In this document: one piece after another, positions 1 to 7,173 of the stretch | How positions within the stretch are numbered: position 1 is the stretch's first letter | How the letters are laid out: each line of letters begins with the position of its first letter | Assembly (NCBI GenBank): GCA_946479225.1 | Contig: CAMLFI010000062.1 | Span: forward strand, 1-9,929 | Source: an uncultured Mucilaginibacter sp. | GTDB lineage: Bacteria > Bacteroidota > Bacteroidia > Sphingobacteriales > Sphingobacteriaceae | DNA length: 9,929 nt | Reading direction: 5' to 3' | Notes under the pieces: model-generated | What the model was told of the DNA's origin: nothing | Databases searched by the model: none | The model's input: the letters and a program-made list of their open reading frames with translations, nothing else | Program-made: the position numbers and the translations under genes

Positions 1-10
1 CACTTTGGCT

Positions 11-1132
11 CTATACAGTTAATTTTAAGTATACAGCCTTGGTTTTTCGACCAGATTCGTCCCAATCATAAGCCTGTTTAATATGTCTGTAGGCATTTTC
101 CTCTATGTATGATAACATTTTGGTATTACCTGCTACATAAGCTATCTTTTCGGCAAGAGCAGTGGCATTTTCGCTTTCAAATAAAAATCCATTCTCACCA
201 TCATTTATCAAATCAGAAAATGCCGGAATATCCGATGTTAGCACCGCCCTGCCGTGGCTCATGGCCATCAATAACACACCGCTTTGAAATATTTCTCGGT
301 ATGGCAACACTAACAGGTTTGCGTCATTAAAATAGTCCCACATCTCTTCGTTCGGGATAAACCTGATATTAAGTATCAACATGTCCGCAATATTGTATTC
401 ATCAATCATTTGCTGATACTCGTCAAAAATCCCTTTCCACACCCTGCCTGCGATAGTTAATTTAACTTTAATGCCCTTGCTTTTAAGTATAACCAGTGCT
501 TTAAGTAAAACATCAAGCCCCTTCACTTTCTTTATTTGTCCAAAAAATAACATACGCACTTCGCTGTCATCAATCTTTTGTGGTTCAACTCTTTTTATAA
601 AAGGTATGTAATTACCATGGGCAACAACATTGTAGTTATCAGCCGCATGAATGCTATTAATTACCTCGTAGCTATAAGAGTTGTGTATAATAATTTGGTC
701 AATTCTGCTTAGCAATTTCTTCTCGGCAGATGCAGGAAGGCGGTCGCCCGTGAAGCTTGTCACATCGTGGAGTGTGGCTACTATTTTAAAGCCTAATAAC
801 TTACAAATAAATGCACTAAAATAAAAAAGCCAGTCTACATGAAATATCATAAAATGCAGCACATGTATGTTGTTTCTTTTTGCTAAAAAGAATGTTTTCA
901 ACAAGCCAATAACATACTTATAAAGTTTTAAAACTTTTCCCTTTTTTGCCCAGATGTTTGAAAAGTAATACAAGGTATTTACCCCGTCATGTTCAATTTT
1001 TTGTGTAGCAGCCGAAGTAATGTAATAGACTTCAACATTTGCTTTTGATAAACCAATTGACAGACCATAATTATAATAATTATCGGCATGCCCGCCTACG
1101 GGGTCAATTATTGCTATTTTTAAATCTTTCAT
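11..1132 (-). CDS. Family 4 (GT-B) glycosyltransferase
   Basis: This is a 373-residue retaining-type glycosyltransferase that probably adds one sugar to a lipid-linked polysaccharide intermediate on the cytoplasmic side of the membrane. The N-terminal half begins with a Rossmann-like strand (KIAIIDPVGGH, residues 5-15). The C-terminal donor-binding half starts at FFGQIKKVKGLDVLLKAL (196-213), typical of the GT4 linker and first donor-domain helix. It continues to LPYREIFQSGVLLMAMSHG (276-294) and DGENGFLFE (311-319), which match the nucleotide-sugar-binding region of GT4 enzymes. The usual E-x7-E is not clean: the SGVLLMAMS segment stands where many relatives have a glutamate. There is no signal peptide. 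The ATG at 1132 is the first good start and the gene ends in TAG at 11. It is transcribed away from the heptose cassette, so it probably belongs to a cluster continuing left of the window. Donor and acceptor cannot be told from sequence. Confidence 0.88.
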   Translation of the reverse strand: MKDLKIAIIDPVGGHADNYYNYGLSIGLSKANVEVYYITSAATQKIEHDGVNTLYYFSNIWAKKGKVLKLYKYVIGLLKTFFLAKRNNIHVLHFMIFHVDWLFYFSAFICKLLGFKIVATLHDVTSFTGDRLPASAEKKLLSRIDQIIIHNSYSYEVINSIHAADNYNVVAHGNYIPFIKRVEPQKIDDSEVRMLFFGQIKKVKGLDVLLKALVILKSKGIKVKLTIAGRVWKGIFDEYQQMIDEYNIADMLILNIRFIPNEEMWDYFNDANLLVLPYREIFQSGVLLMAMSHGRAVLTSDIPAFSDLINDGENGFLFESENATALAEKIAYVAGNTKMLSYIEENAYRHIKQAYDWDESGRKTKAVYLKLTV

Positions 1133-1315
1133 ACAATCGCGTATTCGTGCTTATAAATGTTAAATTTATAATTTATTTGGCAATGATATACTTTTATAAT
1201 AACGATTTATTGTTTTTTTTAATCTTTTTGTAAAGATCGGTTTTTTTATTTATTTTTACATTATATACAACTTAAGGTGATTTTTAAACCAACCGTTTTA
1301 AACTGTAGTCATTAA
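1133..1315. promoter_or_regulatory. Divergent AT-rich intergenic region
   Basis: These 183 bases separate two divergently transcribed genes, so they should hold a promoter for each; that is inference from layout. The stretch is very AT-rich with long T-runs. No exact Bacteroidota -7 box (TAnnTTTG) was found on either strand; the nearest on the plus strand is TCTTTTTG at 1223-1230. A short dyad, ATCTTT-ttgt-AAAGAT (1222-1237), is followed by a T-rich run from 1241. It could be a weak attenuator-like hairpin or an operator, or simply chance in such biased sequence. Confidence 0.4.
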
Positions 1316-2347
1316 ATGATAATTAGATCAAAAGCACCTTTGCGTCTTGGATTGGCTGGTGGAGGAAGTGATGTATCCCCGTATAGTGATATATATGGAG
1401 GCCTTATTTTAAATGCGACAATTGACTTATATGCATATTGTACCATCGCTGTTACTGATAGCAAACTAATTGAGATAAACGCGGCTGATATTGAGCAGCA
1501 AATAAGTTATCCGATATCGGATAATTTACCAATCGACGGTAAGCTCGATATTATAAAAGGTGTGTATAATCGACTTGTAAAAGATTTTAAAATTACCAAT
1601 TTAACAGGTTTCAGAATAACAACTTATTCTGATGCTCCTCCAGGTAGTGGTTTAGGATCGTCATCTACTATGGTTGTTGCCATTGTAAAGGCTTTTGCAG
1701 AATGGTGGAACCTCCCCTTGGGTGAATATGACATTGCACATTTGGCATATGGAATCGAGCGTATTGATCTGTTACTTACCGGAGGCAAGCAGGATCAATA
1801 TGCAGCGACTTTTGGAGGGTTCAATTTTATGGAGTTTTTAAAAGAGGAAAAAGTAATCGTAAATCCTCTACGTATTAAACGCTGGATAATTGATGAACTT
1901 GAAGCTTCAATGGTATTGTTCTTCACGGGAGCATCTCGGTCATCCGCTAAAATAATTGAGGATCAGCAAAAAAACACTTCACAAGGTAATGTAACTGCCA
2001 TTTCTGCAATGCATAATATAAAGCAAAGTGCAATCGACATGAAAGAAGCGCTGCTTAAAGGTGATATTGCAAGCTACGCGAGTATTTTGGGAAGCGCATG
2101 GGTAGAGAAAAAGAAAATGGCTCACTCTATTACAAACAACTCCATTGATTTAATATATGATACGGCTATTGAATCAGGAGCATTAGCCGGTAAAGTATCG
2201 GGCGCGGGCGGAGGCGGTTTTATGATGTTTGTTGTTAATCCCGAAAAAAAATTAAATGTAATTAACGACCTTAAAAAATTTAACGGTACTGTCGTGCCGT
2301 TTCATTTTAGCGAAGGAGGTTGTCATGGCTGGAAAATCTATCAATAA
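1316..2347 (+). CDS. hddA: D-glycero-alpha-D-manno-heptose 7-phosphate kinase (GHMP kinase)
   Basis: This 343-residue cytoplasmic GHMP-family kinase probably phosphorylates C1 of D-glycero-D-manno-heptose 7-phosphate with ATP, giving the 1,7-bisphosphate in the alpha form. All three family motifs are visible: the N-terminal substrate motif [17 protein letters not shown] (residues 4-20), the ATP-binding loop [10 protein letters not shown] (108-117) and the C-terminal glycine motif [10 protein letters not shown] (293-302). The 'LAGGGSDV' form is typical of the sugar-kinase branch that includes HddA and the kinase half of L-fucose kinase/GDP-fucose pyrophosphorylase. The length fits characterised HddA proteins of about 340 residues. 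Neighbours settle the assignment: gmhA begins 10 bases after the stop, followed by hddC and gmhB, so all four pathway steps are together. The ATG at 1316 has an A-rich leader without a Shine-Dalgarno site. It is the first gene of the apparent operon. A kinase for another sugar is possible but unlikely here. Confidence 0.9.
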   Translation: MIIRSKAPLRLGLAGGGSDVSPYSDIYGGLILNATIDLYAYCTIAVTDSKLIEINAADIEQQISYPISDNLPIDGKLDIIKGVYNRLVKDFKITNLTGFRITTYSDAPPGSGLGSSSTMVVAIVKAFAEWWNLPLGEYDIAHLAYGIERIDLLLTGGKQDQYAATFGGFNFMEFLKEEKVIVNPLRIKRWIIDELEASMVLFFTGASRSSAKIIEDQQKNTSQGNVTAISAMHNIKQSAIDMKEALLKGDIASYASILGSAWVEKKKMAHSITNNSIDLIYDTAIESGALAGKVSGAGGGGFMMFVVNPEKKLNVINDLKKFNGTVVPFHFSEGGCHGWKIYQ

Positions 2348-2357
2348 AAATTAAAAT

Positions 2358-2951
2358 ATGCTGTCCATTGTAGAATCTCAGGTGCAAGCCTCAATTGATG
2401 TTAAAACTGCGGTATTAAAAGATACTCAGCTGTTAAAACAAATAGCAGAAGTCTCTGCCGTTATAAGTCGTGCTTATAAAAACAATAAAAAAACTTTGCT
2501 TGCTGGCAACGGTGGCAGTGCGGCAGATGCACAGCATATTGCCGGAGAGTTTGTTAGTCGTTTTTATTTTGACAGGCCAGGACTTTCATCGATAGCGCTA
2601 ACCACAGATACATCTGTTTTAACAGCTATTGGTAATGACTACGGTTATGAAAAATTATTTGCGCGGCAACTGCAAGCTATCGGCAACGAAGGAGATGTTT
2701 TTATAGGAATATCAACCTCAGGAAACTCGCCAAATGTAATTAAAGCTTTAGAGCTGTGTAAGGAAAAGGGCATTATAAGTGTCGGATTAACCGGCGTAAC
2801 GGGTGGTAAAATGTCTGATTTGTGCGATTACTGTATCAAAGTCCCCTCCGGCGAAACGCCTAGAGTTCAAGAAGTTCATATTTTAATAGGACATATTATC
2901 TGTTGCATTGTAGAGGAAGAAATATTTCCAGATTTTAAACCTGTTAAGTAA
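2358..2951 (+). CDS. gmhA: Sedoheptulose 7-phosphate isomerase (phosphoheptose isomerase)
   Basis: GmhA converts sedoheptulose 7-phosphate to D-glycero-D-manno-heptose 7-phosphate, the first committed step of all bacterial nucleotide-heptose routes. The 197-residue protein is a single SIS domain of the usual GmhA length. Visible motifs are AGNGGSAADAQH (residues 49-60), phosphate-binding STSGNSPNV (119-127) and TPRVQEVHILIGH (167-179). H60, E64, Q171 and H179 sit where the zinc ligands and catalytic Glu/His pair of characterised GmhA enzymes lie; E64 and H179 correspond to E. coli Glu65 and His180. All key residues are therefore present and the enzyme should be active as the family tetramer. 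The stop TAA shares its last base with the ATG of hddC (TAATG), which indicates translational coupling. GmhA feeds both the ADP- and GDP-heptose branches; the adjacent genes point to the GDP branch. Confidence 0.95.
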   Translation: MLSIVESQVQASIDVKTAVLKDTQLLKQIAEVSAVISRAYKNNKKTLLAGNGGSAADAQHIAGEFVSRFYFDRPGLSSIALTTDTSVLTAIGNDYGYEKLFARQLQAIGNEGDVFIGISTSGNSPNVIKALELCKEKGIISVGLTGVTGGKMSDLCDYCIKVPSGETPRVQEVHILIGHIICCIVEEEIFPDFKPVK

Positions 2952-3664
2952 TGGAAGCTATTGTTTTGGCCGGAGGCCTTGGCACTCGGTTAAGATCTGT
3001 AATCACAGATGTGCCTAAACCGATGGCACCGGTAGCTGATCGCCCTTTTTTAGATTATATTTTATATTACTTGAAAGCTAACGGTATTACGCGCGTGGTG
3101 TTGGCCGTTGGATACAAGTGGGAAGTAATACGCGACTATTACAAAAATGCCGAAGCAGCTTTCGGTTTGGATATACATTATAGTGTTGAGGTTGATCCAT
3201 TGGGCACAGGCGGTGCGATTTTTAAAGCTGCTGAAGGGATCAAAGCAGATGATTTTTTTATAATAAACGGCGATACCTATTTTAACATTCCGTTAAATGA
3301 GTTAAGAACGTTGGCTATTAATAAAGGCGCAGATTTAGCAATTTCGTTAAAAACAGTAACTAATTCCAACCGCTATGGCTCTGTGGAGCACTCAGAAGAT
3401 GGTAGGATTACTTCTTTCAAAGAAAAGGATATTGATGGAAATCTTTCGTCGGTTGAAATAAATGGAGGAATTTATTTTGTTAAAAAGGATGTAGTGACCA
3501 GATTTGCATTCCCGGACAAATTTTCGTTTGAAACCGATTTTATGCAAAGTAAATTGAATGAAATAAATGCTTATAGCAAAACATTTGATTCCACATTTAT
3601 AGACATTGGCATTCCTGATGATTATTACCGGGCGCAAGAAATTTTTAAAAATGTCATCACGTAA
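2951..3664 (+). CDS. hddC: D-glycero-alpha-D-manno-heptose 1-phosphate guanylyltransferase
   Basis: This 237-residue sugar-phosphate nucleotidyltransferase probably joins GMP from GTP to D-glycero-alpha-D-manno-heptose 1-phosphate, the final step to GDP-heptose. It is a single-domain GT-A-like (Rossmann) protein. Features seen are the nucleotide loop LAGGLGTRL (residues 6-14), DVPKPMAPV with the substrate-contacting lysine (20-28), EVDPLGTGGAI (80-90) and the metal-binding NGDTYF (106-111). There is no left-handed beta-helix or LbH acyltransferase tail, so it is not a bifunctional GlmU-type enzyme. Guanine rather than other base specificity is inferred from hddA, gmhA and gmhB alongside, not read from residues; related single-domain enzymes include mannose-1-phosphate guanylyltransferases. 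It overlaps gmhA by 1 base and gmhB by 14 bases, so the three are very likely made from one message. Confidence 0.87.
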   Translation: MEAIVLAGGLGTRLRSVITDVPKPMAPVADRPFLDYILYYLKANGITRVVLAVGYKWEVIRDYYKNAEAAFGLDIHYSVEVDPLGTGGAIFKAAEGIKADDFFIINGDTYFNIPLNELRTLAINKGADLAISLKTVTNSNRYGSVEHSEDGRITSFKEKDIDGNLSSVEINGGIYFVKKDVVTRFAFPDKFSFETDFMQSKLNEINAYSKTFDSTFIDIGIPDDYYRAQEIFKNVIT

Positions 3665-4163
3665 AAAGTTTGATACCTTGTTCTTAGATAGGGATGGCGT
3701 ATTAAATAGAAAAATAGATAACGGCTATGTGCTTGATTTTAACCAGATTGAAATAATGGACGGTGTGCCCGAATTTCTAGCATATGCCAAAAATTATTTT
3801 GAACGGTTTATAGTCGTAACAAATCAGCGTTGCGTTGGCAGGGGATTGCTCTCTATAGAAAAGTTAACACTTATAAACTCACGCATAAATGAGTTAACAG
3901 GGGCATTAATTGATTGCTTTTATGTTTGCCCACATTTGGACGAGGATAATTGTGATTGTCGCAAACCTAAAGATGGTTTATTTGTTAAAGCGCAAGCGGA
4001 TCTTAGTATCGTATTTGAAAACTCTTGGATGATAGGTGATTCAGAATCAGACATGATACCAGCTTATAAGCATAATATATACACGGTATTTATTTCTCAA
4101 AAGGAAAGCCAATTTGCAAATAAGAAAGTATCGGTAATAAGTGATTTGCAAGGCGGCTTCTAA
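3651..4163 (+). CDS. gmhB: D-glycero-D-manno-heptose 1,7-bisphosphate 7-phosphatase (HAD family)
   Basis: GmhB removes the C7 phosphate from heptose 1,7-bisphosphate, giving the 1-phosphate used by HddC. The 170-residue protein carries all HAD motifs: DRDGVLN with nucleophile D13 and acid/base D15, VTNQ (56-59), the CRKP lysine (K105) and GDSESDM (129-135). The GmhB-type zinc loop is intact, with C93, H95, C101 and C103 as CxH...CxC, which separates it from most other small HAD phosphatases. The residues after motif II read NQRCVGRG, where many GmhB proteins have a small residue such as S after the Q. The ATG at 3651 is chosen because it puts the first HAD strand at the normal distance from the N-terminus. 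The frame is open upstream to a TTG at 3606, but that would add 15 residues lying wholly inside hddC. With the ATG start it overlaps hddC by 14 bases. Confidence 0.9.
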   Translation: MSSRKKFDTLFLDRDGVLNRKIDNGYVLDFNQIEIMDGVPEFLAYAKNYFERFIVVTNQRCVGRGLLSIEKLTLINSRINELTGALIDCFYVCPHLDEDNCDCRKPKDGLFVKAQADLSIVFENSWMIGDSESDMIPAYKHNIYTVFISQKESQFANKKVSVISDLQGGF

Positions 4164-4197
4164 AGCAACAATATGCATTTCTCCTATAATCTGGCTG

Positions 4198-4230
4198 TAT
4201 AAAAAACGTTATCTTATAAAAAAACGTCAT
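4198..4230 (+). repeat. Tandem imperfect 15/16-base direct repeat upstream of the hydrolase gene
   Basis: Two near-identical units, TATAAAAAACGTTAT (4198-4212) and TATAAAAAAACGTCAT (4215-4230), start 17 bases apart and differ by one extra A and one T/C change. They lie in the 83-base gap between gmhB and the secreted hydrolase, ending 16 bases before its first ATG. The position suits a regulator binding on two sites along one DNA face, but no regulator is known and A-runs are common in this DNA. Nothing else, including a clear promoter or terminator, was seen in the gap. Confidence 0.35.
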
Positions 4231-4246
4231 TTGCCTTTAACATTAA

Positions 4247-5821
4247 ATGTGGCGGCACATCTTCAAATTTGTTTTCGTTATGCGGTATCTTTTGCTAATA
4301 GCCATTGTTTTAATAGGTAATACCTATTGCCTTGCTCAAACGGTTACTGTGTATCCAACCCCAGAAAAAAATTTTAATAAAGTCTCGGATATGTTTTTGG
4401 TGAGCATAATCCAAAATGATGCCATTAAAAAGAGTTTTATTTATAAGGCTTCCGCAGGAAATGGAAGTGTACGCGAGTATGGCAGGGAACAGAAGAATAG
4501 TGTACATTTTACCACATTTTCCTTTTTTGGCGATGTTATCGTTAAGGTAACCAAGCTTAATTCAAAGGCAAGTTCGGCAACAATACGACCGAGTCGTTTA
4601 AATTTGGGCACAATACGTTCAACAACTGATGGAGAAAATCAAACAATTTCATTTAAATTGAGCCGGCCCGAAAAACTGTCTGTTGAGTTTGATGATGATC
4701 TAAATTTCAAAAACCCGTTAATGATTTTTGCGGACAGTTTGGAAAAAATTGAAGATGTTCCGAAAATAAATGATGCGGGAGTTTATCTTGTAACAGATTC
4801 ATCCAACCTTTCTGATTTACCGGCAAATAAAAGTATAGTTTATTTTAAGCCTGGTGTTTATACAATTGATAAGTGGGAAATTCCATCTTCTGTAAAGCAG
4901 GTTTATATTTCTGGCGGTGCCTATGTGAAAGGATATTTATATAGCACCACGCAAAGACGTGGTTTAAAAATTAATGGCCGCGGTATTCTTACGGCAGATG
5001 GATATAAATATCACTATCCTGACGGCAAAATGATAGTTGACGACAAAAATTATTTTGCTTTTTATATGATGATTTTTTTACAAGGGGGGCAAAATTATGT
5101 TGTTGATGGTATAACAATAACGGAGGCTACAAATTTCAATATTTTTTTAGACGCTTCCAAATCCTTAATAAACAATGTGAAAATCATTTCTTTCAGATAT
5201 AACAATGACGGAATGAGCATTAATAATCACTATAATACTATTAATAATTGCTTTATAAGAACTAACGATGATGCTATAACGATGTCGGGTACCAATCATA
5301 GTTTTTCAAATATGATTTTTTGGCAACTACAAGGCAGTATCTTTCAATTAGGTTGGAAGCCAAACACAATAAGGAACGTGAATATTTTAAATTGTGACGT
5401 GATACATGATTATGGGACGGTTTCAGACCAAAATGTAGGTTTTATAAATTCCATGAATTATAATACTTCTGATAAGCCTGTGCTTATAAGTGATTTCTTG
5501 GTGAGCAATATTTATTTTGACACTCCTATAGCCAGATTTTTAGATATCAGGGGACAAAGGAATTTTAAGCTAAAGGATTATGATGCAAGCAATACCTTTC
5601 AGCCGTGGGTGTACAAAAACTTCGTTATCAGCAACATACATCTTAACCAACCCTTGCCAAAAACACCGCTCGTGTTTTTTTACGGCTTTGATGAAAGTAA
5701 TTTTTCGTCAAACTTTACAATCCAGAACTTTTATATAAACAACGTAAAGATATTAAAGTCAGAAAAAAACAACAGTCCGTTTGTTGATGCAAAAAACATA
5801 ATCAATTTCCAGATCAAATGA
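4247..5821 (+). CDS. Secreted beta-helix glycoside hydrolase, GH49-like (dextranase/isopullulanase type)
   Basis: This 524-residue exported protein probably cleaves an alpha-glucan or other polysaccharide. A signal peptide is clear: MRYLLLIAIVLIGNTYCLA before Q31, with cleavage after LA. The cysteine is not in a lipobox. An N-terminal beta-sandwich-like region (about 31-160) includes RPSRLNLG (114-121). The right-handed beta-helix follows, with VYFKPGVY (198-205) and GGAYVKGYLY (223-232). D321 in NNDG and the pair D341-D342 in NDD match the three catalytic aspartates of GH49 and GH28. SIFQLGW (364-370) then DVIHDY (384-389) resemble, from memory, the GH49 stretch after the Asp pair. The GxGH histidine and RIK motif of GH28 polygalacturonases are absent. 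The ATG at 4247 or at 4280 (residue 12) may be the true start; the latter gives a cleaner signal peptide. It lies among biosynthetic genes, not beside SusC/SusD. A GH28-like or inactive relative remains possible. Confidence 0.66.
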   Translation: MWRHIFKFVFVMRYLLLIAIVLIGNTYCLAQTVTVYPTPEKNFNKVSDMFLVSIIQNDAIKKSFIYKASAGNGSVREYGREQKNSVHFTTFSFFGDVIVKVTKLNSKASSATIRPSRLNLGTIRSTTDGENQTISFKLSRPEKLSVEFDDDLNFKNPLMIFADSLEKIEDVPKINDAGVYLVTDSSNLSDLPANKSIVYFKPGVYTIDKWEIPSSVKQVYISGGAYVKGYLYSTTQRRGLKINGRGILTADGYKYHYPDGKMIVDDKNYFAFYMMIFLQGGQNYVVDGITITEATNFNIFLDASKSLINNVKIISFRYNNDGMSINNHYNTINNCFIRTNDDAITMSGTNHSFSNMIFWQLQGSIFQLGWKPNTIRNVNILNCDVIHDYGTVSDQNVGFINSMNYNTSDKPVLISDFLVSNIYFDTPIARFLDIRGQRNFKLKDYDASNTFQPWVYKNFVISNIHLNQPLPKTPLVFFYGFDESNFSSNFTIQNFYINNVKILKSEKNNSPFVDAKNIINFQIK

Positions 5822-5916
5822 TCAAGAGAAGTTTGATGCTCCCACCTTTTTGTTTTATGGTAATTATTGTTGTTTTTTTTAAACTATTCAAAGTTGTCGA
5901 ACATTTTAACAATTAG
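5818..5916 (+). CDS. Possible 32-residue membrane peptide overlapping the hydrolase stop
   Basis: An ATG overlaps the hydrolase TGA stop as ATGA (5818-5821) and opens a 32-codon frame ending in TAG at 5914-5916. The peptide begins MIKRSLMLPPF, with positive charges first, followed by a hydrophobic stretch (residues about 10-24, rich in V, I and F), then KVVEHFNN. This is the layout of a single-pass small membrane protein. The ATGA junction is a common coupling arrangement, which is the main argument for it being translated. Against it, AT-rich DNA easily encodes hydrophobic codons, no family is recognised, and the frame could be a chance opening or the remnant of a lost gene. Confidence 0.28.
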   Translation: MIKRSLMLPPFCFMVIIVVFFKLFKVVEHFNN

Positions 5917-5957
5917 CGAAATTTGAGCGAAAATGACTTTGATTAGTATTTTAATAA

Positions 5958-5991
5958 TTATTTTGATTTTTTTATAAAAAAATCAAAATAA
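5958..5991. repeat. Perfect 34-base AT-rich palindrome
   Basis: The left arm TTATTTTGATTTTTTTA (5958-5974) is the exact reverse complement of the right arm (5975-5991), with no mismatch. Only one G-C pair per arm occurs (G5965 with C5984). In RNA it would form a long A-U stem with a small loop, and on DNA a potential cruciform or a symmetric protein site. It lies 42 bases after the mini-ORF and 56 bases before the glycosyltransferase ATG. It could be a bidirectional terminator, as each strand has a seven-T run, though the run is inside the stem rather than after it, or an operator or UTR hairpin. A one-mismatch -7-like box, TTATTTTG (5958-5965), overlaps its left arm. Confidence 0.6.
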
Positions 5992-6047
5992 ACTTGCGCT
6001 TTTATTTGAAATTTTTTTATTTTTGGGTGATCAATCTATCCAAAAAC

Positions 6048-7139
6048 ATGCGCCTTGCAATAGTTGGCATTCGTGGTTTACCAAATAATTATGGCGGTTT
6101 TGAAACCCTAGCCGAATATTTGGTTGACTATCTTTCTCACGATATTGATATAACAGTTTTTTGTTCATCCAAGGATATGGACAGTAGGTTGACAGATTAC
6201 AAAGGAGCTAAATTAAAATACGTTGGCATAACATCGCACGGCTCATTAGGAATTGTCTATGATAGTATTTCGCTTCTAAAAGCAATATCGGGTTATGATG
6301 TAGTACTTTTTTTAGGTTTTGGCGGGGGATTTATAATGCCTTTTTTAAGTAGTAAAAGCAAGAAAAAAATTATTCTAAATATAGGTGGGCTTGATTGGAA
6401 AAGAAATAAATGGTCGCCCTTTGCGCAAAAGGTGATAAAAAAAGCTGAGGAACTTTTGGTTGAGAACAGTAACAAGATAATATCGGACAACCTGCTTATC
6501 AAAAAATATATTAACGATTCCTATAATAAGGAAAGTGAATTTATTGCTTATGGAGGCGATCAAGCTGTAAAAAGGGAAATTAACGATAGTTATATTGTGG
6601 ATTATCCATTTTTAAAAAGCCCTTATGCTTTTACTGTGACGCGTATTCAGCAAGACAATAATATTGACATGATCTTAGACGGTTTTTCTCAACAGCAACA
6701 ACTTCCGCTTGTAATTGTAGGAAACTGGAATAACTCTCAATACGGCATAGATACCAAGAAAAAATACATAAACAAACCAAATGTTATTTTACTTGACGCT
6801 ATTTATGACAGAGAAAAACTGGATGTCTTAAGAAGTAATTGTAAAATTTATATACATGGACACTCGGCTGGCGGTACTAATCCATCGCTTGTTGAAGCTA
6901 TGTTTTTAGAATTGCCGGTTTTTGCATATGCATCTGGCTATAACGAATGTACCACAGAAAATAAAGCGGTCTATTTTAAAGACACTGAGTCCCTTGTTGA
7001 ATTGTTAAATTGTTATAAGGGTTTTGATTTAGATAAAATAGGAGCGCTATTGAGTGAAGTTGCCAGGAGAAGTTATATATGGAGTGATATAGCAAATAAA
7101 TATAAAAAAGTTATTATTGATAATTATCGCAGCAGGTAA
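6048..7139 (+). CDS. DUF1972-type glycosyltransferase (GT4-like, rhamnosyltransferase family)
   Basis: This 363-residue GT-B glycosyltransferase is recognised by its DUF1972 N-terminal domain, IVGIRGLPNNYGGFET (residues 5-20). It continues with NIGGLDWKRNKW (111-122), also diagnostic. The GT4-like C-terminal donor domain carries FTVTRIQQDNNI (195-206), VIVGNW (222-227) and HGHSAGGTNPSLVEAM (270-285), where E283 is the expected catalytic/donor-binding glutamate. Family members with known function include rhamnosyltransferases of capsule and O-antigen assembly, which fits a locus with gmd, but donor identity is inference. The ATG at 6048 is chosen because it places MRLAIVG right at the N-terminus. 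An upstream in-frame TTG at 5994 would add 18 residues with no family support, starting just after the palindrome. It probably acts on an undecaprenyl-linked intermediate at the inner face of the membrane. The oxidoreductase gene begins 34 bases downstream. Confidence 0.9.
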   Translation: MRLAIVGIRGLPNNYGGFETLAEYLVDYLSHDIDITVFCSSKDMDSRLTDYKGAKLKYVGITSHGSLGIVYDSISLLKAISGYDVVLFLGFGGGFIMPFLSSKSKKKIILNIGGLDWKRNKWSPFAQKVIKKAEELLVENSNKIISDNLLIKKYINDSYNKESEFIAYGGDQAVKREINDSYIVDYPFLKSPYAFTVTRIQQDNNIDMILDGFSQQQQLPLVIVGNWNNSQYGIDTKKKYINKPNVILLDAIYDREKLDVLRSNCKIYIHGHSAGGTNPSLVEAMFLELPVFAYASGYNECTTENKAVYFKDTESLVELLNCYKGFDLDKIGALLSEVARRSYIWSDIANKYKKVIIDNYRSR

Positions 7140-7173
7140 TTATATATTTTATAAACGAGAATAAATCAAACTA

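Noticed and set aside
1039..1233. Plus-strand 64-codon open frame across the glycosyltransferase start and the divergent spacer
   Set aside because: It is largely antisense to the well-supported minus-strand gene, the rest is low-complexity AT-rich codons, and no family features are seen.
1222..1250. Hairpin ATCTTT-ttgt-AAAGAT followed by a T-run, resembling an intrinsic terminator
   Set aside because: The stem is only six mostly A-T pairs and no plus-strand gene lies upstream to be terminated; retained only as a remark on the spacer.
3606..3650. Upstream TTG start extending gmhB by 15 residues
   Set aside because: It would deepen the overlap with hddC, and the ATG at 3651 gives the normal short N-terminus before the HAD motif.
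4271..4340. Lipoprotein signal (cysteine near the end of the hydrophobic stretch)
   Set aside because: Residues before the cysteine are N-T-Y, which is not a lipobox; type I cleavage after LA before Q fits well.
4247..5821. Calling the beta-helix protein a GH28 polygalacturonase or a pectate lyase
   Set aside because: The GxGH and RIK motifs of GH28 are missing and the sequence after the Asp pair resembles GH49; the N-terminal sandwich also fits GH49 better.
5994..6047. Upstream TTG start extending the DUF1972 glycosyltransferase by 18 residues
   Set aside because: The family begins at the MRLAIVG-type strand encoded from the ATG at 6048; the extra residues look like translated leader.
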